A stretch of DNA of 64,000 bases from Bacillus sp. UNC41MFS5. GTDB taxonomy: Bacteria > Bacillota > Bacilli > Bacillales_B > DSM-18226. A program made the translations under genes and the position numbers. The notes beneath the pieces are model-generated. The model was not told the origin of the DNA. It searched no databases and was given only the letters and a program-made list of their open reading frames with translations. Shown piece after piece: positions 8,156-17,667 of this stretch (positions are counted from its first letter, which is position 1; the number at the start of each line of letters is the position of its first letter). Location of the stretch: assembly GCF_000686805.1 (NCBI RefSeq), contig NZ_KK366018.1:471759-535758 (forward strand), read 5' to 3'.

Positions 8156-9334
8156 TTAGCTATGCGTGATACTTATTTTTGACCCGGCTAGTTCGGCCCG
8201 ACTCCTTGCCTCTTCAACAGACTCCCCCGAACTTAGGACCACAGCCATCCGACGGCCCACCTTTGTTTCAGGCTTTCCAAAGATTCTTACCTGGGTATTT
8301 GGGATAGACAAGCTGTCTGCAACTCCATCAATGTGGTATTCCTTGCTCTCTTTCTCTGCTTTAATCGTCCGACTAGCGCCAGGTTTTAACAACTGAACAC
8401 CTGGAATCGGATAACCCAAAATGGCTCTTATGTGCAGGGCAAACTCGGAAAGATCCTGCGTAGCCATAGTAACCATCCCCGTATCATGTGGTCGGGGAGA
8501 AACTTCACTAAAATAAACACCTTTTGCCGAAAGAAATAATTCAACTCCAAAAAGTCCGTATCCACCTAAGGCATCGGTGATTTTTTTTGCGATGTCCTGC
8601 GCTTCTGCTATTTGTTCCTCTGACATGGCATGTGGCTGCCAGGATTCAATATAATCCCCATCTTTTTGCACATGACCGATTGGGGCACAATAGGTTGTTC
8701 CTGAGACAGAACGAACCGTTAAGAGCGTGATTTCGGAATCAAAGTGAATAAATTCTTCAACAATCACTCGAGCTTTTTTGCCTCTACCACCCGAAATTGC
8801 CTCATTCCACGATATTTCAACATCCTCGAAGGAACGACAAATGGTTTGTCCTTTTCCAGATGAACTCATAATCGGTTTAATTACACATGGAATTCCGATT
8901 TCTTGTACAGCACTCCTTAATTCCTCCAACGTGTCTGCAAATGCGTATTTCGCCGTAGGAATTCCCAGTTCTTCGCTTGCCAATCTTCGGATTCCTTCTC
9001 GATCCATCGTCAGGTTAGTTGATTTGGCCGTTGGTACAATGCAGAAACCTTCGTTCTCAAGATCAATTAATGTTTCCGTTGCGATTGCCTCAATTTCTGG
9101 AACAACCAAATCTGGCTTTTCTAGTTCGATAACTCTTCGCAGCTCTACTCCATCGAGCATATCGACTACATAAGAATGATCGGCTACCTGCATGGCTGGG
9201 GCATTTTCATAACGGTCAACAGCAATCGTCACCATACCCAGTCGCTGAGCCTCGATAATCGTCTCTTTTCCGAGCTCTCCCGAACCAAGTAACATCACTT
9301 TCTTCGGTTTGCTAGAATTTGAGGAACTAAACAT
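8156..9334 (-). CDS. purT: Formate-dependent phosphoribosylglycinamide formyltransferase (GAR transformylase 2)
   Basis: Makes formyl-GAR from GAR, formate and ATP, the folate-independent alternative to PurN in purine synthesis. ATP-grasp enzyme: the N-terminal [23 protein letters not shown] is the PurT nucleotide-binding start, and the central segments ACVIKP-like [16 protein letters not shown] and [16 protein letters not shown] are the grasp. [15 protein letters not shown] is the characteristic PurT/PurK metal and substrate loop. The ATG at 9334 is preferred over the in-frame GTG at 9343, which overlaps the AGGAG ribosome binding site. A PurR-type operator lies upstream. purN is also present in the window (37.2 kb), so the cell has both routes. 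Confidence 0.95.
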   Translation of the reverse strand: MFSSSNSSKPKKVMLLGSGELGKETIIEAQRLGMVTIAVDRYENAPAMQVADHSYVVDMLDGVELRRVIELEKPDLVVPEIEAIATETLIDLENEGFCIVPTAKSTNLTMDREGIRRLASEELGIPTAKYAFADTLEELRSAVQEIGIPCVIKPIMSSSGKGQTICRSFEDVEISWNEAISGGRGKKARVIVEEFIHFDSEITLLTVRSVSGTTYCAPIGHVQKDGDYIESWQPHAMSEEQIAEAQDIAKKITDALGGYGLFGVELFLSAKGVYFSEVSPRPHDTGMVTMATQDLSEFALHIRAILGYPIPGVQLLKPGASRTIKAEKESKEYHIDGVADSLSIPNTQVRIFGKPETKVGRRMAVVLSSGESVEEARSRAELAGSKISITHS

Positions 9335-9410
9335 CTTATCCACTCCTAATTGTTTGCTTTTTAGCTATAATAACGTATATCCCTTCGGAATATCAATAGA
9401 AAAATAGATT

Positions 9411-9458
9411 AAAGTACGAACATTTATTTATTATAAAATATTTATCATTCGTTAACCA
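9411..9458. promoter_or_regulatory. PurR operator (pair of inverted PurBoxes) upstream of purT
   Basis: GTACGAACATTT (CGAA at 9417-9420) faces an inverted half ATCATTCGTTAA (TTCG at 9448-9451). The two CG centres are about 31 bp apart, as expected for paired PurBoxes in Bacillus PurR control regions. The second box is degenerate. Confidence 0.6.
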
Positions 9459-9581
9459 CAAAGTGATTCACGCTTACAATACCTAATAACAGCACATCAT
9501 TTTAAATCCTTTTGGTAATCCTTCTTTTTAATGAGTTTTAGCGTAAAACGAATATAAAATTGGTCGGTTCTTCACTCAACA

Positions 9582-9595
9582 TGACAAAAATGTCA
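9582..9595. promoter_or_regulatory. BceR-type operator upstream of the ABC transporter
   Basis: TGACA-AAAA-TGTCA is a perfect inverted repeat fitting the BceR-family binding motif TNACA-N4-TGTNA. It lies 76 bases before the transporter start. No BceR gene adjoins; the nearest is at 26.8-27.5 kb. Confidence 0.75.
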
Positions 9596-9670
9596 CTTTA
9601 GAATTTGATAAATCGATGGTTGGGCGGACACATTAGCCAGTAAAGTAAGGTGGTGAAGGAGGAATACACA

Positions 9671-10417
9671 ATGACTACGATTATAAAAACAAAAAACCTA
9701 TCTAAATCTTACGGTAAGACACAAGTCTTAAAAAATATTGATTTGACAATTGAAAAAGGGGAATTCACCGCGATTATGGGGCCATCCGGCTCTGGGAAGA
9801 CGACATTAATGAATACCCTCTCAACAATTGACACCTTCAACGGCGGGGATGTTTGGATTGAGGGAAAATCAATGTTAAATTTGAAAAAGAAAGCCTTACG
9901 GGAATTCCGCCAAAAACGAATGGGATTTATTTTTCAAGATTACAACTTACTTGATACATTAACGGTGAAAGAAAATATTCTGCTGCCGCTCTCGTTACAA
10001 AAAACACCTGTTGTGGAAATGGAGCAGCGACTAGCAAAATTGATTGAAGCGTTGAATATTGAAACGATCTTACATCAGTATCCGTCTGAAATTTCCGGCG
10101 GGCAAAAGCAGCGCACGGCTGCAGCGCGGGCGCTTATTACCAATCCAGCGATTGTCTTTGCTGATGAGCCGACGGGTGCACTTGATTCCCGATCTGCCAC
10201 TCAACTTTTAGAACAAATTCAATTACTCAATCAAACATTTAATACAACGGTTCTGATGATTAGCCACGATCCGTATGCTGCGAGTTATTGCCAGCGTGTA
10301 ATTTTTCTTCGTGACGGAAAAATCGTCAATGAAATGTTTAAAGGAGAACAATCGGAAAAAGAATTCTTCGATAAACTCTTAATGATTCAAAGTGTTATAG
10401 GGAGTGACAAGCGATGA
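9671..10417 (+). CDS. BceA-like ABC transporter ATP-binding protein
   Basis: About 248 residues: Walker A GPSGSGKTT, Q-loop FIFQDYNLLDTLTV, ABC signature SGGQKQR, Walker B ALITNPAIVFADEPTGALD and the switch His in LMISHDP. This is the MacB/BceA class that works with FtsX-like permeases in sensing and resisting cell-wall peptide antibiotics such as bacitracin. The ATG at 9671 is preceded by GAAGGAGG, which lies inside the longer frame from GTG 9650. The stop overlaps the permease start by 4 bases (ATGA), showing translational coupling. A BceR-type operator sits upstream. Confidence 0.9.
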   Translation: MTTIIKTKNLSKSYGKTQVLKNIDLTIEKGEFTAIMGPSGSGKTTLMNTLSTIDTFNGGDVWIEGKSMLNLKKKALREFRQKRMGFIFQDYNLLDTLTVKENILLPLSLQKTPVVEMEQRLAKLIEALNIETILHQYPSEISGGQKQRTAAARALITNPAIVFADEPTGALDSRSATQLLEQIQLLNQTFNTTVLMISHDPYAASYCQRVIFLRDGKIVNEMFKGEQSEKEFFDKLLMIQSVIGSDKR

Positions 10418-12375
10418 ACTTAATTGATTTATCATGGAGGAATATGAAGCGGAACTTCCGTTTGTATATCATCTATTTCATTTCCATGCTTGTCGGGGTT
10501 GTCATTTACTTTACCTTTTCCGGTTTAACGTATAATAAGGACGTAGTAGAAGCCATTCAAAATAAAGAAAACTATAAAATGGTTATTTCCATTGCCTCGG
10601 TTACCGTCTTTTTGTTTATTGTGTTCTTTATTTTGTACGCGAACTCCTTTTTTATGAAGCAGCGAAAAAAAGAATTTGGCATGTATTTACTTTACGGGAT
10701 GAAAGAAAGACAAGTTGCAACAATGATTTTTTTTGAAACGTTATTCTTGAGCGCCATTTCTGTATCCTGTGGTATCTTAATCGGAGGATTACTATCGAAA
10801 TTTTTCGGTGCAGTATTAATGAACTTAATGCACTACAATGAGGACATTTCTTTTGCTTTTCCCCTGGAAGCAATCGTCTCAACTATTCTGTTATTCGCTT
10901 TATTAGTCGTTATCATTACAATTCAAAGTTATTTTAACGTCCGTCGTGTGCAGCTAGTTGAATTATTTCATGCAAAAGAAAAAATGGACAAACCGTTTAA
11001 ATTTTCTTTTGGCTTGGCACTATTGTCAATCATACTAATAGTAGGATCCTATTACACGATTACTCTTTCGGGAGATACAGACATATGGAAAGAGCATAAA
11101 AAGGAAACATTAATTGCGACAACTGCAGCATTGATTGTTGGGACTTATTTATTTTTCCGCCAGTTTTCCGGTTGGGTTTTACAAAAAATGAGTCATAGGA
11201 AAAATTACTTGATTGGCAACAAAATGTTATGGATTTCCTCCCTTCGCTTTTCTATCCGAGGAAATACAATAAACTTTACGTTTAATTCACTAATTAGTGC
11301 TGTTATTATCTTTGCGGTTGGTTTTATTGCAGTAGATTATGCCGTGAAAGCTGACGTGGTAAAAAAAGAATATCCAAACCATTTTGCCTTTTCGACGCAA
11401 GATGCTGAAACACAAAAACAAATGGAAGAAATGATGAATGACTCACATCCAATTATTGGTCATGAAACCATTACGGGAATTCAAACCGAAAAAATCCCAA
11501 ATCGAAAACCGTTTTTTAGCTATCCTGAATATTACACAGAGGAGTTTTACCTTTTCCCTGAGTCACAATTAAAAGCAATTGTTGATTTACGCGGAGTTGG
11601 TGAAAAGGTGGATTTAGAAGGTGAAGAAGCCATTCTTTTAACAAGAGGATTAGATGAACCGACAAAGTATAAGAGTCATCAGCCTGAAATAACCGTTTTA
11701 GAAGAACATACATTTCATGTGGTCGAAAAAATCCGCTACCCGTTATTAAGTGTCCCAACGAGTCCGAGTGAAGAGTCAACCGGTCCGCAACCTTCTGTTC
11801 TCGTGATTTCAGACGAATCATTTGCGTCATTAAAAGAAAATCGAACCCTTTCTTCCTATGAAATTTATCAAATCAAAGATCCGAAGACAGCCAATGACGT
11901 ATCACGAAACATTTACGATATCGTGATGAAAACAGAAGGAGCCTATTATTCAGCCTATATAGATTCGTATTCCCTTAATACAGAGTCGTCGTCTTTAGTA
12001 TTGTTCTCCGTTGCGTTTTTTGCCGTCATCGCCTTGTTTGCTTTAGGAAGTGTCATTTACTTTAAACAGCTGCGCGAAGCTACAGAGGAGCGAGAACACT
12101 ACGCAATTCTACGAAAAATGGGAGTTGACAATAAAGAAATAAAAGAGATTATTCGGAAGCAATTACTGTTCGTATTCTTACCGCCACTCATACTTGGATT
12201 GGTACACAGTTGGTATCTTTTATACTATACCGTCATCCTAATTATAAAAGATTTACCTTCCTTAACGACAATTATCTTTTCCGTCATGGGATTATATGTA
12301 TTCACTTATCTAATCTTTTACCTCTCATCAACATCGATTTACTACAAAATTATCAGCGAAAAAAACACACGGTGA
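10414..12375 (+). CDS. BceB-like ABC transporter permease (FtsX domain)
   Basis: 653 residues with the BceB layout: seven membrane segments in the first 310 residues, a large extracellular domain (about residues 312-525) that in this family recognises lipid II-cycle targets or peptide antibiotics, then three further segments. The first FtsX-like region is MKQRKKEFGMYLLYGMKERQ and the matching C-terminal one is TEEREHYAILRKMGVDNKE. It works as a membrane complex with the preceding ATPase and normally with a BceS-type sensor kinase. The ligand cannot be predicted. It is followed by a strong bidirectional terminator. Confidence 0.9.
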   Translation: MNLIDLSWRNMKRNFRLYIIYFISMLVGVVIYFTFSGLTYNKDVVEAIQNKENYKMVISIASVTVFLFIVFFILYANSFFMKQRKKEFGMYLLYGMKERQVATMIFFETLFLSAISVSCGILIGGLLSKFFGAVLMNLMHYNEDISFAFPLEAIVSTILLFALLVVIITIQSYFNVRRVQLVELFHAKEKMDKPFKFSFGLALLSIILIVGSYYTITLSGDTDIWKEHKKETLIATTAALIVGTYLFFRQFSGWVLQKMSHRKNYLIGNKMLWISSLRFSIRGNTINFTFNSLISAVIIFAVGFIAVDYAVKADVVKKEYPNHFAFSTQDAETQKQMEEMMNDSHPIIGHETITGIQTEKIPNRKPFFSYPEYYTEEFYLFPESQLKAIVDLRGVGEKVDLEGEEAILLTRGLDEPTKYKSHQPEITVLEEHTFHVVEKIRYPLLSVPTSPSEESTGPQPSVLVISDESFASLKENRTLSSYEIYQIKDPKTANDVSRNIYDIVMKTEGAYYSAYIDSYSLNTESSSLVLFSVAFFAVIALFALGSVIYFKQLREATEEREHYAILRKMGVDNKEIKEIIRKQLLFVFLPPLILGLVHSWYLLYYTVILIIKDLPSLTTIIFSVMGLYVFTYLIFYLSSTSIYYKIISEKNTR

Positions 12376-12420
12376 GTGGTATGTTATCAAGTCCTAAATT
12401 AAAAAAAGTTAAATAAAATA

Positions 12421-12462
12421 AAGGACATAACATATTTTATATGACTAATATGTTATGTCCTT
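12421..12462. terminator. Strong bidirectional terminator between convergent genes
   Basis: AAGGACATAACATATT (12421-12436) and its exact complement (12447-12462) form a 16-bp stem with a 10-nt loop, flanked by A/T runs. It serves both the BceB-like gene and the DUF1048 gene. Confidence 0.85.
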
Positions 12463-12472
12463 TCTTCTTCAA

Positions 12473-12814
12473 CTAAAGCATCCCGATGTTATCGTTCAAC
12501 TTCTTGCGATACTTATCCTTCCAAGTTTGCTCATCCTTCACTAGGTCGTCGCAGAAAGCAGCAACGTCCTCGCCTGTAAGGTCAGTGACTTTCTTGCCTT
12601 CCGCTGCACCTTCCTCGAAGAAATCGAGAATGCCGTTAAAGATACGGCTGCTGTCCTTCCAGTCGGTGGGACCACCACCAGCAGTCCACATATATTTTTG
12701 CATAGCTTTGTAAGGTTTGCGGTACTCACTTGGAAGTGCCTTCGCGCGCGCCTCCATCGCCCTCCATTCCCGCTTGTCATCCAGACTTCCGATAATTTTT
12801 TCAAAAATATTCAT
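12473..12814 (-). CDS. DUF1048-family protein
   Basis: 113 residues: [35 protein letters not shown], and a C-terminal [19 protein letters not shown]. This is the DUF1048 pattern, small helical proteins usually encoded directly after a PadR-type repressor. Its start overlaps the stop of the PadR gene by 4 bases, so the two are translationally coupled and very likely work together. Biochemical function is unknown. Confidence 0.85.
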   Translation of the reverse strand: MNIFEKIIGSLDDKREWRAMEARAKALPSEYRKPYKAMQKYMWTAGGGPTDWKDSSRIFNGILDFFEEGAAEGKKVTDLTGEDVAAFCDDLVKDEQTWKDKYRKKLNDNIGML

Positions 12815-13155
12815 TTTACTTCTCTCCTTTTGATTTTATTAGTTTTGAGTTCGTTAATTTTACTTGAAACGAAATTCCATTTTTTCCAAAATATCTTAAG
12901 ATGCTCTTGACCATCTGAGTTCAGTGTGTAAAATTTTCTCGGCGGTCCTATAGTGGATGGCTTTTTCTCGATGTCCACCAGATTGTTTTTCTCTAGCCGC
13001 ATGGTAATCGTATAAACTGTGCCCTCAACCACATCAATGAAGCCAAGTTCTCGCAGCTGTTGAGTGATTTCATATCCGTAAGTTTCGCCACGGCTGATGA
13101 TTTCAAGCACACACCCCTCAAGCACCCCTTTCAGCATTTCAGTGATATTTTCCAA
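12811..13155 (-). CDS. PadR-family transcriptional regulator
   Basis: 114 residues with the PadR winged helix: [31 protein letters not shown], then [37 protein letters not shown] in the wing, and a basic C-terminal tail. The start is TTG at 13155 after GGAGG at a good distance. PadR proteins mostly repress their own promoter and genes for detoxification or envelope functions. Here the target is probably its own operon with the DUF1048 gene, since inverted repeats lie in the leader. Confidence 0.9.
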   Translation of the reverse strand: MENITEMLKGVLEGCVLEIISRGETYGYEITQQLRELGFIDVVEGTVYTITMRLEKNNLVDIEKKPSTIGPPRKFYTLNSDGQEHLKIFWKKWNFVSSKINELKTNKIKRREVK

Positions 13156-13200
13156 TTTTTTACCTCCATTTATATTTTACTTATATTTTTTTAGTACTCT

Positions 13201-13239
13201 GTAACACGGGTATTTTGTGTTACTTATATTCAGTGTTAC
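13201..13239. promoter_or_regulatory. Candidate operator of the PadR gene
   Basis: GTAACA (13201-13206) and TGTTAC (13218-13223) form an inverted repeat with an 11-bp centre, and a further GTGTTAC follows at about 13233-13239. These lie between the predicted promoter and the start codon. Confidence 0.5.
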
Positions 13240-13252
13240 TTACTACTAGTAT

Positions 13253-13282
13253 ATAGTATTACTAAATAGTATCTTTTGTCAA
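13253..13282 (-). promoter_or_regulatory. Sigma-A promoter of the PadR-DUF1048 operon
   Basis: On the minus strand TTGACA (13277-13282) and TACTAT (13253-13258) are separated by 18 bp. Confidence 0.6.
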
Positions 13283-13459
13283 TAAAACTTTACGTCAAAA
13301 GAGCCCGTTTTTACGGCTTCAAAGGTGTTTTTATAAAATTTGACAGCTTAGACTTTAGCCAGACATGTGATTATTCTCAAGAAGATCTAAATAAATTTGT
13401 AATTCATAGTTTATTCCCATTTCCCGATAGCCTCTTTGTGTTATTTTTTCAAAAGCAAA

Positions 13460-13487
13460 AAAACAAGTTATTTTCATAGCTTGTTTT
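13460..13487 (-). terminator. Terminator of the kdpD-kdpE transcript
   Basis: AAAACAAG and CTTGTTTT form an 8-bp stem that overlaps the kdpE stop codon and continues into a T-run on the minus strand. Confidence 0.65.
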
Positions 13488-14187
13488 AAATGCTTTCTAT
13501 CATTCTATACCCAACACCTATTTCAGTTAGAATGTATTTTGGCTCAGCAGGATTTGATTCTAATTTTCTGCGGATATTTGCCATATTGACTCGTAATGCT
13601 TGCGTTTCATTGTTGTAGGGTCCCCATATTTTTTTAATGATAAAGTCATGTGTTAACACTTTGCCAGCATGCTCAGAAAGCAAAGTAATGATTTTGTATT
13701 CAATTGGAGTAAAATGAACTTCCTTCCCTTGGATAAGAACTTTTCGTTTCTCAAAATCGATTTCAAATTCTCCAACGCAAAACTTTTTGAGACTTTGATC
13801 ATCACTTTCTATAGCTTTCTTATTTCGCCTAATAGCAGTCCGAATTCGAGCAAGCAACTCTGAAGTGCCAAATGGTTTTGTAATATAATCATCCGCACCT
13901 AGGTCAAGCGCTTCTACTTTTTCCCGTTCATGACCACGAGCTGATACAACAATAATAGGCACCTCGCTCCATTGTCTAATAGCTCTTAAAACCTCGATTC
14001 CATCAATATCTGGCAATCCTAAGTCCAACAAAATTAAATCAGGCGAATGAGAAGCCATCATTGAAATGGCTTCATTTCCCTTTTTAGTTTTTATGATTTG
14101 ATAATGATTAGAAGTTAATATAGCAGAAATAAAATTGCTTATACCTGCTTCATCTTCAACGATTAAAATCAAAGTTTTATACACCAT
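13486..14187 (-). CDS. kdpE: KdpE-type response regulator (OmpR family)
   Basis: 233 residues. Receiver domain: acidic pocket VEDEA, phospho-acceptor Asp in DLILLDLGLPDIDG (about residue 54), conserved Thr/Ser VVSARGH and Lys in DYITKPFG. The OmpR-type winged helix follows, ending RVNMANIRRKLESNPAEPKYILTEIGVGYRM, a strong KdpE signature. It is paired with the kdpD upstream (52-base gap) and would activate kdp transcription under potassium limitation or osmotic stress. It belongs to the decayed kdp half-operon, so any target is probably the intact kdpFABC operon at 21-25 kb. Confidence 0.9.
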   Translation of the reverse strand: MVYKTLILIVEDEAGISNFISAILTSNHYQIIKTKKGNEAISMMASHSPDLILLDLGLPDIDGIEVLRAIRQWSEVPIIVVSARGHEREKVEALDLGADDYITKPFGTSELLARIRTAIRRNKKAIESDDQSLKKFCVGEFEIDFEKRKVLIQGKEVHFTPIEYKIITLLSEHAGKVLTHDFIIKKIWGPYNNETQALRVNMANIRRKLESNPAEPKYILTEIGVGYRMIESI

Positions 14188-14239
14188 TTTACACAGCCCT
14201 TCTTTAGCTTACCTGTTATTTCTGAACCTGATTTAATTG

Positions 14240-16921
14240 TTATGATAGTGGTAAAGAAAATCTGAATACTGCTCCACCTGACTTTCGATTTTCTGCACTC
14301 ATTTTACCTTGATGTGCCTTAATAATCGACATACAGATGGAAAGTCCTATTCCCATCCCTCTTGATGAATCGGCACTTTTCTTTCCATTTGGTACAAAAC
14401 TTGTAAATAAATATGGTAAATCTTCAGCAGCAATTCCTTCTCCGTTATCAATTACCTCAATTACTGCATAATTCTTATTCTTTTTCACATTTACATCAAT
14501 TGCTGTATTGTTTTGTGAATGTTTGACCGCATTTTCAAGAAGATTAATCAGGACCTGTGCAATTAATGTGCCATCCATGGGAACAATTAAAAGTTCATTA
14601 GGTACCTTTACAGAAATATCGCTCTCTGGAAATCTCTTTCTAATTCGACTTACTGCTTCTGCAACAATTTCCTCAGCAGCCTCCGGTGATTTGGAAACAT
14701 TCATTGTTCCTTCATGGATTCGTGTTACAGACAACAAGTTTTCTACCATTCGAATTAACCATTGGGAATCTTCTATTATGTTCGCAATCAAATTGTTTTT
14801 TGTAGACTCATCAAAGGATGCTTGATTTTCGAGAATGGCAGAACTCGCACCTAGAATAGCTGTTAGGGGTGTTCTTAAATCATGTGAGATTGCGCGCAAT
14901 AGATTACTTCTCATTTTCTCTTTTTCAGATTCTACCAGAATTATGCGCTGTTCATCTGATAAATACTGGCGTTCTAAGGCCATTGCTACTTGTGCAGTAA
15001 TCATTTGTAAAAAAAGACGATCATCATGATCGAGAGAGTTTTTTTTACAGGATATTCCCATTACACCAAGTATCTTTTTTTGTGATACAACAGGAAAATA
15101 ATAAGCTTTTGCTCCCATTAGTGTGTCAGTTCCAGCTCCAGCCGGTTTGTGGTTGACAAATACCCAATGTGCGACTGCTTTTTCACTCTCAGATTGTAAA
15201 ATATCGTCCTTTATCTCTTCTGAAAATTGCTTCAAGTATCCTATTGTCCCGTTTTCGGGATCTTCTGTATAAAAAATTACTGTTCGTTTAAACAGTTTAA
15301 CTACATATTCATTTGTCAGATTCACAATACTATCAAGCCCTCTGGCAGCTAACAACTTTTTGTTTATTTCATAAAGAACCTCTGTCCGACGCTCTCTTTC
15401 TACAGCAAGTCTTGCTTGTGTTTTAATACGAACCGTCAAAGCACTTGCAAACAATGCGACTAACAACATAATGAAAAAGGTAACTGGATATCCTGCTTGA
15501 ATAGCATTAAATGTGTAATAAGGTACAGTAAAAAAGAAATTAAATGCTAGAACACTTAAAAATGAAGAAACTATACCATAGAGATACCCTATTGTGATTC
15601 TAGAGATAACGAGTACCGACAGTATATAAACCATTATCACATTTTGTTCACCGATTCCAAGCGCACGAAGTTCAATTGAAACAATAGTTGCTAACATTAA
15701 TAATACAATAGACTTAAGAGCATCTCTCCAAAAAAACTGTACTTGACTACTAAGATGAAATCTTCTCGTTTTTCTATAAGTCCGGGGTGTGTTACTATCA
15801 GGAATGATATGAATCTCCAAACTTGGTAAAAGCGATATAAGCTGGTCTTCAAAATCCATTTCAAAGACGTTCTTAAATGATTTCTTATTTCGACTCTTAC
15901 CAATCACAATATTCGTGATACCTGATAGCATTGCATATTCTGCAACAGCTGTTGCAATATTGTCTCCATTAATTGTTACAATTTCAGCACCTAATTTCTC
16001 TGCTAAATCCATATTCATCCTAAGCGTTTTTTGTTGCTGTTCTGTAAATCGACCACTATCCATATTTTCTACATAAACAGCTACCCAAGGTGCATGAAAT
16101 GCTTCAGCCGTCCTCGCAGTCCATCTAATGCATTTCGCTGACGAGGGAGAGGGACCAATACAAACTAAAAGTTTTGTATTGGCCATTTTAGCGAAACTAC
16201 GTCGTGTATTCAGGTTCTCATGGCTGATTCTATCCGCAACTTTCCGCATGGCTATCTCACGTAAAAGTCGAAGATTTTCCACTGTAAAAAAGTTATTAAT
16301 AGCTATTGCAACTCTGTCAGGGCTATATATTTTTCCTTCTTCAAATCGTTTTAATAATTCTACAGGATCAATATCAATTAGTTTTACGGAATCTGCGCGA
16401 TCAAAAAAGGTATCTGGTACAGTTTCTCTTACAGTAATTTTTGTTATATCTTGAACAATATCGTTCAAGCTTTCAATATGTTGGACATTTACGGTTGTAT
16501 ATACATTTATACCAGCATTCAAAAGTTCCTCAATGTCCTGATATCGTTTCTTGTTACGAAGACCATTAGCATTAGTATGAGCAAGCCCATCCACTAAAAT
16601 GAGTTCAGGCTTCCTGATTAAAGCTGCATCTAAGTCAAACTCCTTGAGCTCTATGTTTTTATAAGAAATCTTTTTCGAAGGTAACATTGACAAACCTTCA
16701 AGAAGTTGCGTGGTCTCTGGTCTCGTATGCGGTTCAACATATCCTATTAAGACATCAACACCATTGCCAAAATGTTCTCTTGCCTCGTCTAACATCGAAT
16801 AGGTTTTTCCTACACCTGCTGCATAGCCAAAGAAGATTTTTAGTTTACCAACTTTCTTTTGTTGTTCAAGTATGTCATCTAAAAGCTTATCCGGATTTGG
16901 ACGTTTATCTTCTTGCATCAT
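14240..16921 (-). CDS. kdpD: Full-length potassium sensor histidine kinase KdpD
   Basis: 893 residues in the complete KdpD order. N-terminal KdpD domain with Walker A GYAAGVGKTYSML and Walker B ELILVDGLAHTN (about 20-230); universal-stress-protein domain (about 250-375, LVCIGPSPSSAKCIRWT); four membrane segments (about 400-500); GAF-like domain; HisKA with the phospho-His in AISHDLRTPL (near 670); and HATPase with LINLLENAVKHS, DNGEGI and GMGIGLSI. It phosphorylates KdpE. It lies 17 bases after the broken kdpC, so it is the tail of a decayed kdp operon, yet no defect is visible in the sensor itself. Confidence 0.95.
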   Translation of the reverse strand: MMQEDKRPNPDKLLDDILEQQKKVGKLKIFFGYAAGVGKTYSMLDEAREHFGNGVDVLIGYVEPHTRPETTQLLEGLSMLPSKKISYKNIELKEFDLDAALIRKPELILVDGLAHTNANGLRNKKRYQDIEELLNAGINVYTTVNVQHIESLNDIVQDITKITVRETVPDTFFDRADSVKLIDIDPVELLKRFEEGKIYSPDRVAIAINNFFTVENLRLLREIAMRKVADRISHENLNTRRSFAKMANTKLLVCIGPSPSSAKCIRWTARTAEAFHAPWVAVYVENMDSGRFTEQQQKTLRMNMDLAEKLGAEIVTINGDNIATAVAEYAMLSGITNIVIGKSRNKKSFKNVFEMDFEDQLISLLPSLEIHIIPDSNTPRTYRKTRRFHLSSQVQFFWRDALKSIVLLMLATIVSIELRALGIGEQNVIMVYILSVLVISRITIGYLYGIVSSFLSVLAFNFFFTVPYYTFNAIQAGYPVTFFIMLLVALFASALTVRIKTQARLAVERERRTEVLYEINKKLLAARGLDSIVNLTNEYVVKLFKRTVIFYTEDPENGTIGYLKQFSEEIKDDILQSESEKAVAHWVFVNHKPAGAGTDTLMGAKAYYFPVVSQKKILGVMGISCKKNSLDHDDRLFLQMITAQVAMALERQYLSDEQRIILVESEKEKMRSNLLRAISHDLRTPLTAILGASSAILENQASFDESTKNNLIANIIEDSQWLIRMVENLLSVTRIHEGTMNVSKSPEAAEEIVAEAVSRIRKRFPESDISVKVPNELLIVPMDGTLIAQVLINLLENAVKHSQNNTAIDVNVKKNKNYAVIEVIDNGEGIAAEDLPYLFTSFVPNGKKSADSSRGMGIGLSICMSIIKAHQGKMSAENRKSGGAVFRFSLPLS

Positions 16922-16937
16922 ACGAAATCACAATCCT

Positions 16938-17478
16938 TTATAGTAGACCATCAAGCGCTATATTTACCTTTAAAACATTTATTCCAGGTTCTCCAATAAA
17001 TGCGAGAAATCTGTCTGTAGTATATTGATTGATAATTTTTCTAACTTTATCTTCACTTATTCCTCTTGTTTTTGCAATTCTTGACACCTGATATTCTGCT
17101 GCTGCAGGTGAAATATATGGATCGCATCCACTACCTGAAGCTGTAACTATATCCATCGGGATATCAGATTTGTTGTCTGGATCAAATTTATGCCACCAAT
17201 CAATTCGCTCTTGGACAAGTTTTAGAAAGATTTGTTGTACCCATTAATCTCCCAATTAAATATTTTGGTTCAGTAAATTTTTGTGCAATTAATTCGGAAC
17301 CTACGTCTTTCTTTGTTCCATCTTTTAATGTAACCGTGACAATGCTTCCATTTGATTGGTTTGGGAATATTAGTTGAGCAATTCCAGTTACTACACACGT
17401 ATACACAACTCAACAAAGAATTGTCAATGTAATAAAAATAAACAATGCTGGTCTAAATGTTTTTGATATGTTAGTCAT
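16938..17478 (-). pseudogene. kdpC: Broken kdpC (nonsense codon plus frameshift)
   Basis: The ATG at 17478 begins a KdpC N-terminus (MTNISKTFRPALFIFITLT) but a TGA stops it after 22 codons (17410-17412). The frame resumes with TGIAQLIFPNQSNGS and YLIGRLMGTTNLSK, then shifts near 17220. The next frame gives LVQERIDWWHKFDPDNKSD and a normal KdpC C-terminus (TASGSGCDPYISPAAAEYQV ... GEPGINVLKVNIALDGLL). Several residues usually found after NLS appear missing, suggesting a short deletion caused the shift. The sequence type differs from the intact kdpC at 20.6 kb, so this is a second, independently acquired kdp copy in decay. Confidence 0.85.
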
Positions 17479-17488
17479 CACTACCACC

Positions 17489-17557
17489 TCACAAAAGACC
17501 GCTTACGGTCAGAATCATATCTATCAGTTTGATTGCAACGATGTCGAATAATCCCTT
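17489..17557 (-). pseudogene. kdpB: Remnant of a kdpB 3' end
   Basis: Directly upstream of the broken kdpC, and ending 11 bases before its ATG, a short frame reads GLFDIVAIKLIDMILTVSGLL and stops. This matches the extreme C-terminus of KdpB (the intact copy ends [16 protein letters not shown]). Only about 20 codons remain; nothing further upstream resembles KdpB before the terminator at 17.6 kb. Confidence 0.6.
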
Positions 17558-17597
17558 CGATATCTCATTGTGAAATTTACAAAATTAAATACCTGGG

Positions 17598-17630
17598 AAA
17601 AACGCTGTTAGTGATTCCAACAGCGTTTTC
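17598..17630. terminator. Terminator after the CBS-domain gene, end of the intact kdp operon
   Basis: AAAACGCTGTT (17599-17609) and AACAGCGTTTT (17619-17629) form an 11-bp stem flanked by A and T runs. It separates the intact kdp operon from the decayed one. Confidence 0.8.
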
Positions 17631-17667
17631 TTAAAATTGATGAAAAATTTTTATCAAGAAAAATCCA

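Noticed and set aside
13276..13479. 67-codon open frame upstream of the PadR gene, plus strand
   Set aside because: No ribosome binding site, starts with a non-ATG codon within the PadR promoter, ends in the kdpE terminator and has no recognisable sequence pattern.
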